Positions 8,893 through 18,366 of a DNA stretch of 64,000 nt are shown here, one piece after another. The stretch spans positions 1-64,000 of the forward strand of contig CAZMBO010000001.1 of the NCBI GenBank assembly GCA_964564655.1, in the 5' to 3' direction. Under the pieces are notes generated by a model. That model ran no database searches and was not told the DNA's origin. It worked only from the letters and a program-made list of their open reading frames with translations. Each line of letters opens with the position of its first letter. Positions within the stretch are counted from its first letter, which is position 1. Source of the DNA: UBA8687 sp964564655. Its GTDB lineage: Bacteria; Nitrospinota; Nitrospinia; Nitrospinales; VA-1. The translations under genes were made by a program, and so were the position numbers.

Positions 8893-9832
8893 TGGAATTA
8901 GCTTTTCCGTATTTACTTTCCAGATTCATTTGAAATTTCTTCCATGGAGCTTGAAGAGCAGGAACCAATTTTTCTTTTAATTCATTCGGAACGTAATTGA
9001 TTTTTTCAACGGGCCAGTCCTCTACATTTCTTATATCCAGATTTTCTTTTTTGTAAGGCCCTAATAGGGCTTCTTCAAACCCATAAACCAGGGCCGATGA
9101 ATATACAATATGGTACTGCTCTTCTATAATTTCCTCGGTATGCATGCCTTTAATAAATTTTTCGAATAGAGTGTTGATGATTGGCTCCGCATGCTCGACA
9201 AATTCGGAAGTTAAGGCTGGACGCAATGTAACATAAGTGATCAGCACGTCTTGAAGTAGAAACTTTAACTCTGAACTTTCCTTTTTTGGCGGCCGCGTAT
9301 TTATATTCAAAAGTTCTTTCAATGTTTTTATATTGCGGATCATATCGTATATGATGGATTCCTCCCAACTCGCCTTATTCCAGACAAAGAATGCGCGAAC
9401 ATAATTTGCACGTCCTTTGGTATCCCACATTTGCAATGCGGTGGTTGGGCGAATTTTGTTGGAGTAGGGGATCTTTTCACCCCATTTTGGGTCGACCAGA
9501 TTTAAGCCATAGCGCCCAAAAACCTCGGTAAAATTCTTTTGATAAAGCTGCATCAGCTTTTCAAAATTTTCTTTTTCATCTAGAGGGCCGTTTTGAGGGA
9601 GGCTGACTATAGAGTATAGGCGGACGACATTGGTTCTGGCCTCCCCATCATCTAAAGCTACCATATAAGACCCCCCCCACATTCCCGCGGAAATTGGGAT
9701 CTCCAGATTATGGATCTCCTTCATTTGAAGAGAAATGTGGGCCGCAAATTCTTTGAAAAGATTATGTAGGTAATAGAGATTGATGCGTTGGTTTTGAGAG
9801 TAGAGATGTCCGGGAAGAATTTTATAGTCCAT
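8885..9832 (-). CDS. Unknown 315-residue protein linked to ilvD
   Basis: I do not recognise this protein. It is soluble, has no signal peptide and mixes aromatic-rich and charged stretches, e.g. SAGMWGGSYMVALDDGEA near residue 48 and IRPTTALQMWDTKGRANY near residue 130. A leucine-rich alpha-helical middle (KFLLQDVLITYVTLRPALTS) and a basic C-terminus follow. The gene starts five bases after the ilvD stop on the same strand, so the two are almost certainly co-transcribed, but that does not reveal a function. The tail overlaps the haem-protein gene on the other strand by 8 bp, which points to a compact genome. Length and steady codon use support a real gene. Confidence 0.75.
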   Translation of the reverse strand: MDYKILPGHLYSQNQRINLYYLHNLFKEFAAHISLQMKEIHNLEIPISAGMWGGSYMVALDDGEARTNVVRLYSIVSLPQNGPLDEKENFEKLMQLYQKNFTEVFGRYGLNLVDPKWGEKIPYSNKIRPTTALQMWDTKGRANYVRAFFVWNKASWEESIIYDMIRNIKTLKELLNINTRPPKKESSELKFLLQDVLITYVTLRPALTSEFVEHAEPIINTLFEKFIKGMHTEEIIEEQYHIVYSSALVYGFEEALLGPYKKENLDIRNVEDWPVEKINYVPNELKEKLVPALQAPWKKFQMNLESKYGKANSIN

Positions 9833-9837
9833 ATTTG

Positions 9838-11526
9838 CTAATCCGTGACGGCACCTCTACTGGCAGAGCTAACAACCTTGGCGTATTTTGCTAAAACACC
9901 CTTTTTGTATTTAATCTCTTTGGGCTTGAAAGATTTTCTTCGAGCTTCCAACTCTTCGTTAGTCAAATCAACATCGACTCTATTTTTTGCTATATCGATA
10001 TTGATAGTATCTCCATCATTTAATAATGCAAGATTTCCCCCTACCTGTGCTTCAGGAGCGACATGGCCGATAACTATTCCATAGGTTCCACCAGAAAACC
10101 GACCGTCCGTGATCAGTGCAACTTTATCGCCTAGTCCTTTGCCAACAATAGCAGCGGTAGGTGCCAGCATTTCTCGCATTCCGGGACCCCCCTTAGGCCC
10201 TTCAAAACGAATGATAATGACATCACCAGCTTTGATCTGGTCCTCAAGAATTGCATCGAGACATTCCTCTTCCGAATTGAAAACTTTCGCGGGTCCAGAA
10301 ATTTTACGAGTTTTTACTCCAGATACTTTTGCAACAGCCCCTTCGGAACAAAGATTGCCTTTTAAGACCACAAGATGTCCTTCTATTGACTTGGGTCGGT
10401 CAATGGGAAGTATGACATTTTGATTTGCAGAAGGTTGGTCGGGAACATCCTTTAAATTTTCCGCGACAGTTTTTCCGGTGACCGTGAGGCAATCTCCATG
10501 AATCATTCCTGCATTCAACATCATTTTCATCACCTGTGGGATTCCTCCAGCATGGTGCAAATCGACGGCAACGTATTGGCCTGAGGGTTTCAAATCACAA
10601 AATAGCGGAATTTTTTTACGTATGGATTCAAAATCATCGATGGTCAACTCTACATCGGCTGAATGAGCGATGGCAAGTAGATGCAGTACTGCATTGGTGG
10701 ATCCCCCAATAGCCATAATAACGGCGATGGCATTTTCAAATGCTTTTCGGGTCATGATGTCTCGTGGAAGAATATTTTGTTTTATCATGTTCATTAGTGC
10801 CTGAGCGCAGAGTCCGGTATTGAGTTCTTTTTCTTTATCCTCGTTGGCCATGGTTGAGCTATAGGGGAGGCTCATTCCCATTGCTTCGAATGCAGAGGAC
10901 ATGGTGTTGGCAGTATACATGCCACCACAAGAACCAAATCCAGGGCAAGCGTGTTTTTCAATTTCGGTGAGTTGATTTCTATCGATAGTTCCGGCCCCGA
11001 ACTGACCCACTGCCTCAAAGACACTGACAACGGTTAGGTCTTTCCCGTCTAGATGCCCAGGTTTAATCGTTCCACCATAAACAAAAATTCCGGGGATATT
11101 GAGTCTTGCCATACCAAGCATGGCTCCGGGCATGTTCTTGTCGCATCCGCCAATGCAAATGACTGCATCCATGCTTGCGCCGCGACAAACAGTCTCAATA
11201 GAATCAGCAATGACATCGCGACTAATGAGAGAACATTTCATGCCTTCTGTTCCCATCGAAATTCCATCACTAATGGTAATTGTGCCAAAAGTTTGCGGCA
11301 TTCCCCCTTCTTTTCGGATTTGATCTGCGGCAATGTCTGCGAGCTTTCCTAGACCGGCATTACATGGAGTAATATCGCTTTGACCGTTTGCTACGCCCAC
11401 TATGGGTTTTTGAAAATCTTCATCAGAAAACCCCACTGCGCGTAGCATTGCCCGATTGGGTGCACGTCTATCTCCCTGGGTAACGACTTGGCTTTTAGAG
11501 TTTAACGATTTAGAACCCTGCGACAT
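9838..11526 (-). CDS. ilvD: Dihydroxy-acid dehydratase
   Basis: The 562-residue enzyme removes water from 2,3-dihydroxy-isovalerate and its isoleucine counterpart in branched-chain amino acid synthesis. The Fe-S cysteines are visible: Cys55 (DITPCNAG), Cys128 (CIGGCDKNMPG) and the cysteine in GFGSCGGMYTANTMSS near residue 200. The C-terminal half has RFEGPKGGPGMREML and LITDGRFSGGTYG, the catalytic serine/substrate loop. Length is normal. The ATG at 11524-11526 follows a strong GAGGAG site. The unknown 315-residue gene follows after five bases. No other branched-chain pathway genes are in the window. Confidence 0.96.
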   Translation of the reverse strand: MSQGSKSLNSKSQVVTQGDRRAPNRAMLRAVGFSDEDFQKPIVGVANGQSDITPCNAGLGKLADIAADQIRKEGGMPQTFGTITISDGISMGTEGMKCSLISRDVIADSIETVCRGASMDAVICIGGCDKNMPGAMLGMARLNIPGIFVYGGTIKPGHLDGKDLTVVSVFEAVGQFGAGTIDRNQLTEIEKHACPGFGSCGGMYTANTMSSAFEAMGMSLPYSSTMANEDKEKELNTGLCAQALMNMIKQNILPRDIMTRKAFENAIAVIMAIGGSTNAVLHLLAIAHSADVELTIDDFESIRKKIPLFCDLKPSGQYVAVDLHHAGGIPQVMKMMLNAGMIHGDCLTVTGKTVAENLKDVPDQPSANQNVILPIDRPKSIEGHLVVLKGNLCSEGAVAKVSGVKTRKISGPAKVFNSEEECLDAILEDQIKAGDVIIIRFEGPKGGPGMREMLAPTAAIVGKGLGDKVALITDGRFSGGTYGIVIGHVAPEAQVGGNLALLNDGDTINIDIAKNRVDVDLTNEELEARRKSFKPKEIKYKKGVLAKYAKVVSSASRGAVTD

Positions 11527-11607
11527 AAATAACTCCTCGGTTTAAAAAACAAATATCCTCATTTGAGAATAATAGTTGTACTTATTATGAGATGATTTTA
11601 ATCCGAA

Positions 11608-13245
11608 TTATATTCCCTGCTCTTCGATTCGATTCAATATGGGGCGATGAAAATACCCATCACCATTATTGGAATGCGAGATGGCGTAGTATACAGGATG
11701 TTCCATAGATTTTAAATGGGCCTGAGACCCGGAAATTTCAATTTTATGTTGAAAGGAAATGATCGGAGTTTTTCTGTCTTGCTTCCATGTTTTCCCAGAA
11801 ACAATGGACTTTTCAGATAAGAAATCGGGGAGACGGTAGGCCCTTTGGGAATAAAGGTAGTCGAGTTTCAATAGATCTTTGTTTTCAATCGAGGGGTTAG
11901 TGAAGAATGTTTGCTGAAAAATTTTGTATTGTTTATCCAAGGCAATTGGATTCATAAACAAATTGTTTGATTCATGGTGTTGAAGCAATCGATCAAACAA
12001 AGTGACAGGATCCATTTTTTGTAAAAGGTGGGCTATGGAAAACCGAAATCTTTTAGAATTGTAAAATCGGTCAAATATATCAGCGAATTTTTTTAAGTAG
12101 TCAACTTCTTCAGCGCTAAGTTCTTTATTGGAAATTAATTCATAGGGTGGTGTAGATTGATATTGGTATTCATGTGACTGGATCTTATTTTTTATGGGAG
12201 CACCGGGGAGAAATTTAAGAAATCCTAATTGCAGTTCATGGGGTCTAAGTGAAAGCACGTCTCTGAATGAGTTTAATATTTTCTCCATGTTCTCCCCAGG
12301 GAGACCAAAAATAAGGTCGCAATGAAAATGGATTCTATCTTGGGCCAGTAATGTTTTAATGGTGTCGAATAATTTTTGATTGTTCTGTTTTCTCTCGATA
12401 CTTTCCTGTACCGATTCGTCGGTGGTCTGAATGCCGATTTCGAATTGAAACATTCCCGGTGGAACAGTTTCAAGAAATTTTAAAATATCGGGAGTGAGGA
12501 TATCTCCGACGACTTCAAAATGAAACTCTGACCCGATGAACTGTGAGAGCCATTCCATAAGAGATTTCATTCGATCAGGTTTCAGGTTGAACGTACGGTC
12601 GACAAATTTTAATTTTTTAACCCCTGCATCAATCAGGTTTTTTATTTGATTGTATATTTGCTCGTCATCGAAGTAGCGCACTGTTTTATCCAATGCGGAT
12701 AAGCAAAATGAGCATAGGTAAGGGCAACCGCGTGATGTTTCGAAATATACGATACGGTTTTTAAGTTGGGAATAATCTTCTTTGAGGTAGGCAGGTTTTA
12801 GATCAGGAAGATCCGACCCATAAGTTTTCCAGCGATCCAGTAACTCCTTTGATGGAACCTCTCCCTGGTCAATTATCTGGAGATATTCCAACCATTTCTT
12901 TTCTCCTTCGCCGGAAATTACAGGGCAATCTGCCGATGTTTCTGTTTCAAATGAAACCTCAGGTCCTCCGATGACAATTTTTAAATTCGGGTTTTGCTTT
13001 TGTAGTCGTTCAATAAGTTCGAAGCTTTGGCTCCGGTTCCAGATATAAATGCCAATTCCTAAAATATCCGGTTTTAGTTTTTGGATTTCTGAGGCGATCT
13101 TCCAAACGGGTTGATTGATGACAAATTCTTTGATCCAAACGTTTTTGTGTCCTGCTTCTCGGGCTGCATTCCGGAGATACCGAAGACCCAGAGATGAGTG
13201 AATAAACTTGGCGTTTAATGTGACCAGCCCTATGGAACGTTGCAA
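11608..13245 (-). CDS. B12-binding radical SAM protein with DUF4080-like tail
   Basis: The first ~140 residues form a cobalamin-binding-type Rossmann domain (LVTLNAKFIHSSLGLRYL, PDILGIGIYIWN, KIVIGGPEVSFE). The radical SAM barrel follows, with the Fe-S motif Cys174-x3-Cys178-x2-Cys181 in SRGCPYLCSFC. The C-terminal ~200 residues match the DUF4080 region that often ends these proteins. As in many of the family, the usual cobalamin-binding DxHxxG motif is absent, so B12 binding is uncertain. The 545-residue length is typical. The reaction is unknown; family members methylate or remodel unreactive carbons. The gene lies about 110 bases downstream of mutM on the same strand. Confidence 0.82.
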   Translation of the reverse strand: MQRSIGLVTLNAKFIHSSLGLRYLRNAAREAGHKNVWIKEFVINQPVWKIASEIQKLKPDILGIGIYIWNRSQSFELIERLQKQNPNLKIVIGGPEVSFETETSADCPVISGEGEKKWLEYLQIIDQGEVPSKELLDRWKTYGSDLPDLKPAYLKEDYSQLKNRIVYFETSRGCPYLCSFCLSALDKTVRYFDDEQIYNQIKNLIDAGVKKLKFVDRTFNLKPDRMKSLMEWLSQFIGSEFHFEVVGDILTPDILKFLETVPPGMFQFEIGIQTTDESVQESIERKQNNQKLFDTIKTLLAQDRIHFHCDLIFGLPGENMEKILNSFRDVLSLRPHELQLGFLKFLPGAPIKNKIQSHEYQYQSTPPYELISNKELSAEEVDYLKKFADIFDRFYNSKRFRFSIAHLLQKMDPVTLFDRLLQHHESNNLFMNPIALDKQYKIFQQTFFTNPSIENKDLLKLDYLYSQRAYRLPDFLSEKSIVSGKTWKQDRKTPIISFQHKIEISGSQAHLKSMEHPVYYAISHSNNGDGYFHRPILNRIEEQGI

Positions 13246-13357
13246 TTTAAACCTCGTTGTTAAAGATTAAATGCTATTTTCGCTAAAAAAGGAGCTAATA
13301 GGAAGTGCTAATTCCAAACTGTAATAGTGTGTTTCAATGCCCTTTTGCATATCCCCG

Positions 13358-14176
13358 CTAGAGGGACTGGCAGTGCTTGCAGAAAAAAGTGGAACGTCCG
13401 GTTTGAAAAAGACGTGAAATTGGGTGGGTGCATTTGGGACAAGGCTGACCTTCTTTGCCATATACAGATAGGTTTACCGAATAATAGCCTTGGGACCCGC
13501 TGGGATCAAAAAAATCTCGCAAGGTGGTGCCACCGCTGGCGATACTTTTGTTTAATACGTCCCGAAGGCATCCGATCCATTTCTCCCATTGAAGCAATGT
13601 GATTTTTCCGGCTTGTTTGGTGGGACGGATTCCCGCATGAAAAAGAGATTCGCAGGCATAGATGTTGCCAACACCAGTTATCCGCTGGGAATTCATAATA
13701 AAAGACTTCATGGTTGCCCGACTTTTTCTTGCCAAAACTTTCATGGTTTTTGCAGTCATATCTACAGAAAAAGGATCGCAGCCCAGGTTGTCGATCAATG
13801 GATGCTTGCCAGATTTCGGCACCCAGGAAATACTTCCAAAACGTCTAGGATCGACAAAGTGTAAATAGGTATTTGTAGAAAATTTAAAAATCACATGGGT
13901 GTGCTTTTCCCGAGGCTCAAAAGTTTGTTGGAGAACTATCCGGCCGCTCATACCTAGATGGAGCAGCATGGAACCCTCGGGTGCTTGAAATAAAAGATAC
14001 TTTCCTTTACGGGTAATGTCTGAAACTTTATGGTTGATCAATCCCTTTACCAGGGATTCCTCGGGAATAGGAAACCTGAGGGTCTTGCGGAAAAGTTTGA
14101 CCTCAGAGCAAGCTTTGTTTTTAACGAGAGGTAGTAGCGCCCGACGAAGAGTTTCTACTTCAGGCAGTTCTGGCAT
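13358..14176 (-). CDS. mutM: Formamidopyrimidine-DNA glycosylase
   Basis: This 272-residue base-excision enzyme removes 8-oxoguanine and formamidopyrimidines and nicks the strand. It begins MPELPEVETLRR, giving the catalytic Pro2 and Glu3 once Met is removed. The helix-two-turn-helix segment is QRITGVGNIYACESLFHAGI, and the C-terminal zinc finger is CPKC...CKHC, with the DNA-contacting arginine in QTGRSTFFC. All catalytic elements are present. It lies 38 bases downstream of grpE and may share the hrcA-grpE transcript, a repair gene in the slot where dnaK often sits. Confidence 0.95.
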   Translation of the reverse strand: MPELPEVETLRRALLPLVKNKACSEVKLFRKTLRFPIPEESLVKGLINHKVSDITRKGKYLLFQAPEGSMLLHLGMSGRIVLQQTFEPREKHTHVIFKFSTNTYLHFVDPRRFGSISWVPKSGKHPLIDNLGCDPFSVDMTAKTMKVLARKSRATMKSFIMNSQRITGVGNIYACESLFHAGIRPTKQAGKITLLQWEKWIGCLRDVLNKSIASGGTTLRDFFDPSGSQGYYSVNLSVYGKEGQPCPKCTHPISRLFQTGRSTFFCKHCQSL

Positions 14177-14214
14177 CAGAAAAATAAGGTTTTGTAAGTC
14201 CTATGAATAATCAC

Positions 14215-14829
14215 TTAGGAATCTTCGGTTTCTTTTTTCTCGGCGGGTTTTTTTGCAATAACCACTTTGGCGGATCGTAGTATTCTTCCATTTAAGGTAT
14301 AGCCTTTGGAGTATTCCTGTATCACCGTATTTTCCTCATGTTCCTCAGATTCCTGTTGGTTTAAAACTTCATGAAGGTTGGGATCGAAAGGTTTCCCTAG
14401 AGCTTCTATAGGTTCGGCTTTCTGGTTTTTTAAAAAGGCAGTGAATTGTTTTTGTATCATCTCCACACCCTCTTTAAGACTATCAAGAGTTGCTTTTGGG
14501 ACTTCCAATGCCCTTTCCAGGTTGTCTTCTATCTGTATAAGTTCTTTGAGTAGACGTTCATTTGCAAATTGAACAAAGTCTTCTTTTTCTTTGATGAGTC
14601 GTTTCTTTAAATTTTCGAGCTCGGCTTTTTCTCGAAGGAAAGTGTCCTTCTGATTTGCTAATTCCTCGTCCTTCAAACGAATTTGTTCCTCAAGCTGCTC
14701 CAAAGGACTCAGTTCTTTTGCTTCCTCAATATTCTCTTCTTCGACTGAAGTTTCTTCGCTTTCTTGATCTACGTCTACAATTTCTTCAGGTTCTGCATCA
14801 TTTTGGTTGTCGTCGGTCTTTGTTGCCAT
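14215..14829 (-). CDS. grpE: GrpE nucleotide-exchange factor
   Basis: The 204-residue protein has the GrpE layout: an acidic, disordered N-terminus (about 45 residues rich in Glu/Asp), a long coiled-coil dimerisation helix (EQLEEQIRLKDEELANQKD), and a C-terminal beta domain with GKPFDPNLHEVLNQQ and YSKGYTLNGRILRSAKVVI. It releases ADP from DnaK during the chaperone cycle. The gene starts nine bases after the hrcA stop, the classical arrangement, but dnaK is not the next gene. Confidence 0.95.
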   Translation of the reverse strand: MATKTDDNQNDAEPEEIVDVDQESEETSVEEENIEEAKELSPLEQLEEQIRLKDEELANQKDTFLREKAELENLKKRLIKEKEDFVQFANERLLKELIQIEDNLERALEVPKATLDSLKEGVEMIQKQFTAFLKNQKAEPIEALGKPFDPNLHEVLNQQESEEHEENTVIQEYSKGYTLNGRILRSAKVVIAKKPAEKKETEDS

Positions 14830-14838
14830 AAAACTTTT

Positions 14839-15897
14839 TTATACTCCCTGATTTTCAGATATTAATTTCGATACCTTTTGTGCGGTATGATTGACGATTG
14901 ATATGATTTTCTTATAGTCCATTCTTTTTGATCCAAATACCGCCAATGTTCCCACCTTTTCGTTGCCTAGTTGGTAGTTCTGGGCGATCAGGCTGCAGTT
15001 GCCCATTTCTTCTTGGAGGTTTTCTTGACCAATGAGAATTGTCATTCCCTCGTGATCTAAACATAAATCTAGCAAATTAATCAACTTGGTTTTTTCTTCA
15101 AGAGTTTTTAATAATTTTTTAATTTTTCCTATGTCCTCATTAAATTCAGGTTGGTCGAGAAGATTCAAGGCGCCCTGAACCAACAGTTCGTTATTGGTGT
15201 CTTCAAACAGAGCCGAAGAAAGGTCATGAGCCTTTTGCGCTAACTGATTGTAATGTTCTTTTTCGAGACGCACCCTGCTCAATAACTCCTTGCGGATCCA
15301 TTTAATAGGTTTGCCGCTGAATTCATCATTCAGGTAATTGGAAATAGAAGTGAGCTGGTTCTGAGTCAAGCTTGAATCTATAGGAAGTATTTTGTTTTGC
15401 AATATTCCTTGTTCTGAGAAAAATACCGCCAGAGCCGCTTGCGGTGCGACTTTTGTAAATTCAATATGCTTGAAACAAGTGGTGGAAAACCCTGGCAGCA
15501 TAACCAGCCCTGTTTGCTGAGATACTTTAGAAAGGTTGTCACAGGCACTTTCTAGAACACTCTGCAAATTATTTTGCTTTCCAGAGGGATATTCAAGGCT
15601 CTGGGCTTCTGATAAACTTTCTGCTTGCATTAGAAAGTTTTGGGGGCGTAGTAGATGGTCTACATAAAAACGATAACCTTTATCCGTTGGAATTCGACCT
15701 GCAGAGGTATGCGGTTGGCTTAAGAATCCACTGTCTTCCAAATCAGACATCGCATTTCTGATGGTAGCCGAACTTAAATGTTGGGGATGATTTTTTGCGA
15801 TAGTTCTGGAGCCGACAGGCTCGGCAGTTTCAATGTATTTATCGATGATTGCAAGCAGAACCGATTTACTTCGTTCATCAAGATTGAGTGAATTCAT
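14839..15897 (-). CDS. hrcA: Heat-inducible transcription repressor HrcA
   Basis: The 352-residue protein has the N-terminal winged-helix of HrcA (LDERSKSVLLAIIDKYIETA, EPVGSRTIAKNHPQHLSSAT, IRNAMSDLEDSGFLSQPH, TSAGRIPTDKGYRFYV) and the C-terminal GAF-like region (GMTILIGQENLQEEMGNCSL). HrcA normally represses heat-shock operons by binding CIRCE inverted repeats, with GroEL as a co-factor. No recognisable CIRCE element is present upstream. Length and start are normal. It heads a hrcA-grpE pair. Confidence 0.95.
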   Translation of the reverse strand: MNSLNLDERSKSVLLAIIDKYIETAEPVGSRTIAKNHPQHLSSATIRNAMSDLEDSGFLSQPHTSAGRIPTDKGYRFYVDHLLRPQNFLMQAESLSEAQSLEYPSGKQNNLQSVLESACDNLSKVSQQTGLVMLPGFSTTCFKHIEFTKVAPQAALAVFFSEQGILQNKILPIDSSLTQNQLTSISNYLNDEFSGKPIKWIRKELLSRVRLEKEHYNQLAQKAHDLSSALFEDTNNELLVQGALNLLDQPEFNEDIGKIKKLLKTLEEKTKLINLLDLCLDHEGMTILIGQENLQEEMGNCSLIAQNYQLGNEKVGTLAVFGSKRMDYKKIISIVNHTAQKVSKLISENQGV

Positions 15898-15933
15898 AAT
15901 GGTTAATTTAAAATTAAGTTAATACTTTTATCT

Positions 15934-15962
15934 AAAGTAGCAATCGAGAATTTTAATGTCAA
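15934..15962 (-). promoter_or_regulatory. Sigma70-like promoter of hrcA-grpE
   Basis: Read on the minus strand, TTGACA (15957-15962) and TACTTT (15934-15939) are 17 bases apart and point at hrcA. The -10 box lies inside a short inverted repeat TACTTT-AGATA-AAAGTA, and a second AT-rich palindrome (7-bp arms, 15903-15917) sits just before the start codon. Either could be an operator; neither resembles CIRCE. Confidence 0.5.
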
Positions 15963-16015
15963 TATTAACGAGACCTGGTTTGAGCCTCGTTTCCATTTAT
16001 TGACGTATATTGAGT

Positions 16016-16936
16016 TTAGCTAGAATTGGGGGAAGCGGTAAGATCTGGTTTTTTCTCCACAATCTGTGTTCCAATGCCATCTTCGGTAAAAATTTCTAGT
16101 AATAAGGCATGTTGAACTCGCCCATCGACGATATGAGTTTTATGTACCCCGGCCTTTAATGCATCCAGACAACAACTTACCTTTGGTAACATTCCGTCTT
16201 TGATGACTTTTTCTTTGATCATTTTTGTGACTTCTTTTTTGGTAAGTCCCGATTGAAGTTTGCCAGTTTTATTTTTCACCCCTTCGGTGTCCGTCATCAG
16301 AATAAGTTTTTCAGCTTTTAATGCAGAGGCAATTTTGGAGGCGACAAAATCAGCGTTGATATTTAAAGTCGTTCCATCTTTCCCTTTGCCAAGTGGGGCG
16401 ATGACCGGGACGAATTCATTTTTATCGAGAGTTTTAAGAATTCGTGGGTTCACCTGAGTGATTTCGCCTACCAGTCCAAGATCAATGATTTCGGGGCGGT
16501 TTGTTTCAGCTGATTGTTTTTTACCTTTTTTATGACGCTTCGCCATTATCAGATCGCCGTCTTTTCCCGTAATTCCTACTGCATTACCACCATGACGATT
16601 GATAAGAGAGACGATTTCTTTATTTATCTTTCCGCCAAGAACCATTTCCACCACGTCAATGGTTTCCTTGTTGGTGACGCGTTGGCCTTCGAAGAATTGC
16701 GACTTTATACCGAGTGCTTTGAGGGTTTTGTCGATTTGAGGCCCTCCACCATGAATGATCACCGGATTGATACCGATGTATTTCATCATCACAATATCTA
16801 AGGCAAAATTATCCTTAAGTGTTTCTGAAACCATGGCATTTCCTCCGTATTTAATAACGAAAGTTTTACCATAGAAGTTTTTGATGAAAGGTAGAGCCTC
16901 CAACAAAATTTCGGCTTTTTGAATAAGTTTTTTCAC
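16016..16936 (-). CDS. argB: Acetylglutamate kinase
   Basis: The 306-residue protein is the second enzyme of arginine synthesis, phosphorylating N-acetylglutamate. It shows the amino-acid-kinase signatures FVIKYGGNAM near residue 26, VIIHGGGPQIDKTL near residue 58, VGITGKDGDLI near residue 124, and LILMTDTEGV near residue 218, with the substrate-binding GGMIPK-type segment as DGMLPKVSC. The N-terminal helix present in arginine-sensitive hexameric forms (AEILLEALPFIKNFYG) is here, so feedback inhibition by arginine is likely. The gene follows hslU by eight bases and probably belongs to the same operon. Confidence 0.95.
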   Translation of the reverse strand: MKKLIQKAEILLEALPFIKNFYGKTFVIKYGGNAMVSETLKDNFALDIVMMKYIGINPVIIHGGGPQIDKTLKALGIKSQFFEGQRVTNKETIDVVEMVLGGKINKEIVSLINRHGGNAVGITGKDGDLIMAKRHKKGKKQSAETNRPEIIDLGLVGEITQVNPRILKTLDKNEFVPVIAPLGKGKDGTTLNINADFVASKIASALKAEKLILMTDTEGVKNKTGKLQSGLTKKEVTKMIKEKVIKDGMLPKVSCCLDALKAGVHKTHIVDGRVQHALLLEIFTEDGIGTQIVEKKPDLTASPNSS

Positions 16937-16944
16937 GATAAAAA

Positions 16945-18363
16945 TTAAAGGATGTATCGGCTCAAATCTTCGTCTTGAATTATGTCTTTTAATTTTTCGC
17001 GAATATAAGAGGCATCAATTGTGATATTTTTATTTTCAAGGTCTGGAGCATCGAACGAAATATCTTCCAGGAATTTCTCCATAATAGTTTGTAGGCGACG
17101 TGCTCCAATATTTTCGGTTCGAAGATTGACTTGGGCCGACATTTCTGCAATCTGATCGATTGCATCTTCTTGGAAAGTCAAATGTACATCTTCAGCTTTT
17201 AACAGAGCTATGTATTGCTTGACCAGAGCATTTTTGGGTTCAGTCAAAATTTGAACAAAATCTTCTTTCGTGAGGGAGTCGAGTTCTACACGAATGGGGA
17301 AACGTCCTTGAAACTCTGGAATCAAGTCAGAAGGTTTGGATGAATGGAACGCTCCGGCAGAAACAAAAAGAATGTGGTCTGTTTTGACAATTCCGTACTT
17401 GGTATTTATTGAAGAGCCTTCTACAATAGGTAAAAGATCTCGCTGAACCCCTTCACGAGATACATCCGGTCCGCTTCCACCTTGACTCGAACGGCTGGTG
17501 ATTTTATCTATTTCGTCAATAAAAATAATTCCATTTTGTTCGACACGGTTTAAGCCTTCTTGTATCACTGAATCTTCATCTAATAACTTTTCTGCTTCTT
17601 CCTGGCAAAGTGTCTTAAAAGCCTCGGGCACCTTGAGCTTGCGTTTTTTTGTTTTGTTTGGCATTAGAGAGCCGAGCATATCTTTTAAATTGTTTCCCAT
17701 TTCTTCCATCCCCGCACCGGATACAACATCTATCATTGCAGGGCGCTTCTCCGCCAAATCGACCTCAACCTCCCGGTCATCAAGACTTCCGTCTTTAAGC
17801 ATTTGTTTGAACTTTTCTCGAGTTTGATCGTAATGCAATTTGCCGTTAGGATCAGAATTGAATCCTGTTTTTCCGGAATGTCCGGGAGGGGGAGGTAATA
17901 GCAAATCAAGTAACCGTTCGATTGCCTGTTCACGGGCTTTTTCCCTGACCTCTACTTGCATTTCTTCTTTAACCATAGTTTTGCTAAGCTCGACCAGATC
18001 CCGAACCATGGATTCGACATCTCGACCTACATATCCCACTTCAGTATATTTGGAAGCTTCCACCTTGATGAAGGGCGATTTTGCGAGTTTGGCGAGCCGC
18101 CGGGCTATTTCAGTTTTTCCAACACCTGTCGGACCGATCATGAGGATGTTTTTTGGGCCAACTTCATCTCGCAATGACTCCGGAAGTTGTTGTCTTCGCC
18201 AACGGTTCCTCAAAGCAATTGCAACAGCGCGTTTAGCATTGTTTTGCCCTACTATAAATTTATCTAGTTCCGCTACAATTTGCTTCGGAGTTAAAGAAGC
18301 CGTGGCCTGTCCATGCGGGTCTTTGGATTTTTTTTGAACCTGAGGCATTGACATTTCGTTCAT
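16945..18363 (-). CDS. hslU: HslU (ClpY) ATPase subunit of the HslVU protease
   Basis: The 472-residue AAA+ ATPase unfolds substrates for HslV. Walker A is GPTGVGKTEIARRL, Walker B is IIFIDEIDKI, and the pore loop is EVGYVGRDVESM (GYVG). The I domain lies between them, and the C-terminal sensor-2 region is NLRTENIGARRLQTIMEK. The C-terminus ends SRYIL, the expected tail that inserts into HslV. The N-terminus is about 18 residues longer than in E. coli HslU. It lies three bases after hslV, so translation is probably coupled. Confidence 0.97.
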   Translation of the reverse strand: MNEMSMPQVQKKSKDPHGQATASLTPKQIVAELDKFIVGQNNAKRAVAIALRNRWRRQQLPESLRDEVGPKNILMIGPTGVGKTEIARRLAKLAKSPFIKVEASKYTEVGYVGRDVESMVRDLVELSKTMVKEEMQVEVREKAREQAIERLLDLLLPPPPGHSGKTGFNSDPNGKLHYDQTREKFKQMLKDGSLDDREVEVDLAEKRPAMIDVVSGAGMEEMGNNLKDMLGSLMPNKTKKRKLKVPEAFKTLCQEEAEKLLDEDSVIQEGLNRVEQNGIIFIDEIDKITSRSSQGGSGPDVSREGVQRDLLPIVEGSSINTKYGIVKTDHILFVSAGAFHSSKPSDLIPEFQGRFPIRVELDSLTKEDFVQILTEPKNALVKQYIALLKAEDVHLTFQEDAIDQIAEMSAQVNLRTENIGARRLQTIMEKFLEDISFDAPDLENKNITIDASYIREKLKDIIQDEDLSRYIL

Positions 18364-18366
18364 GGA

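Noticed and set aside
15898..16015. CIRCE element before hrcA
   Set aside because: No TTAGCACTC/GAGTGCTAA pair is present, even allowing a few mismatches.
17840..18337. 165-codon open frame opposite hslU
   Set aside because: It lies wholly antisense to a strongly conserved gene and its Ser/Arg-rich composition is that of an antisense shadow.
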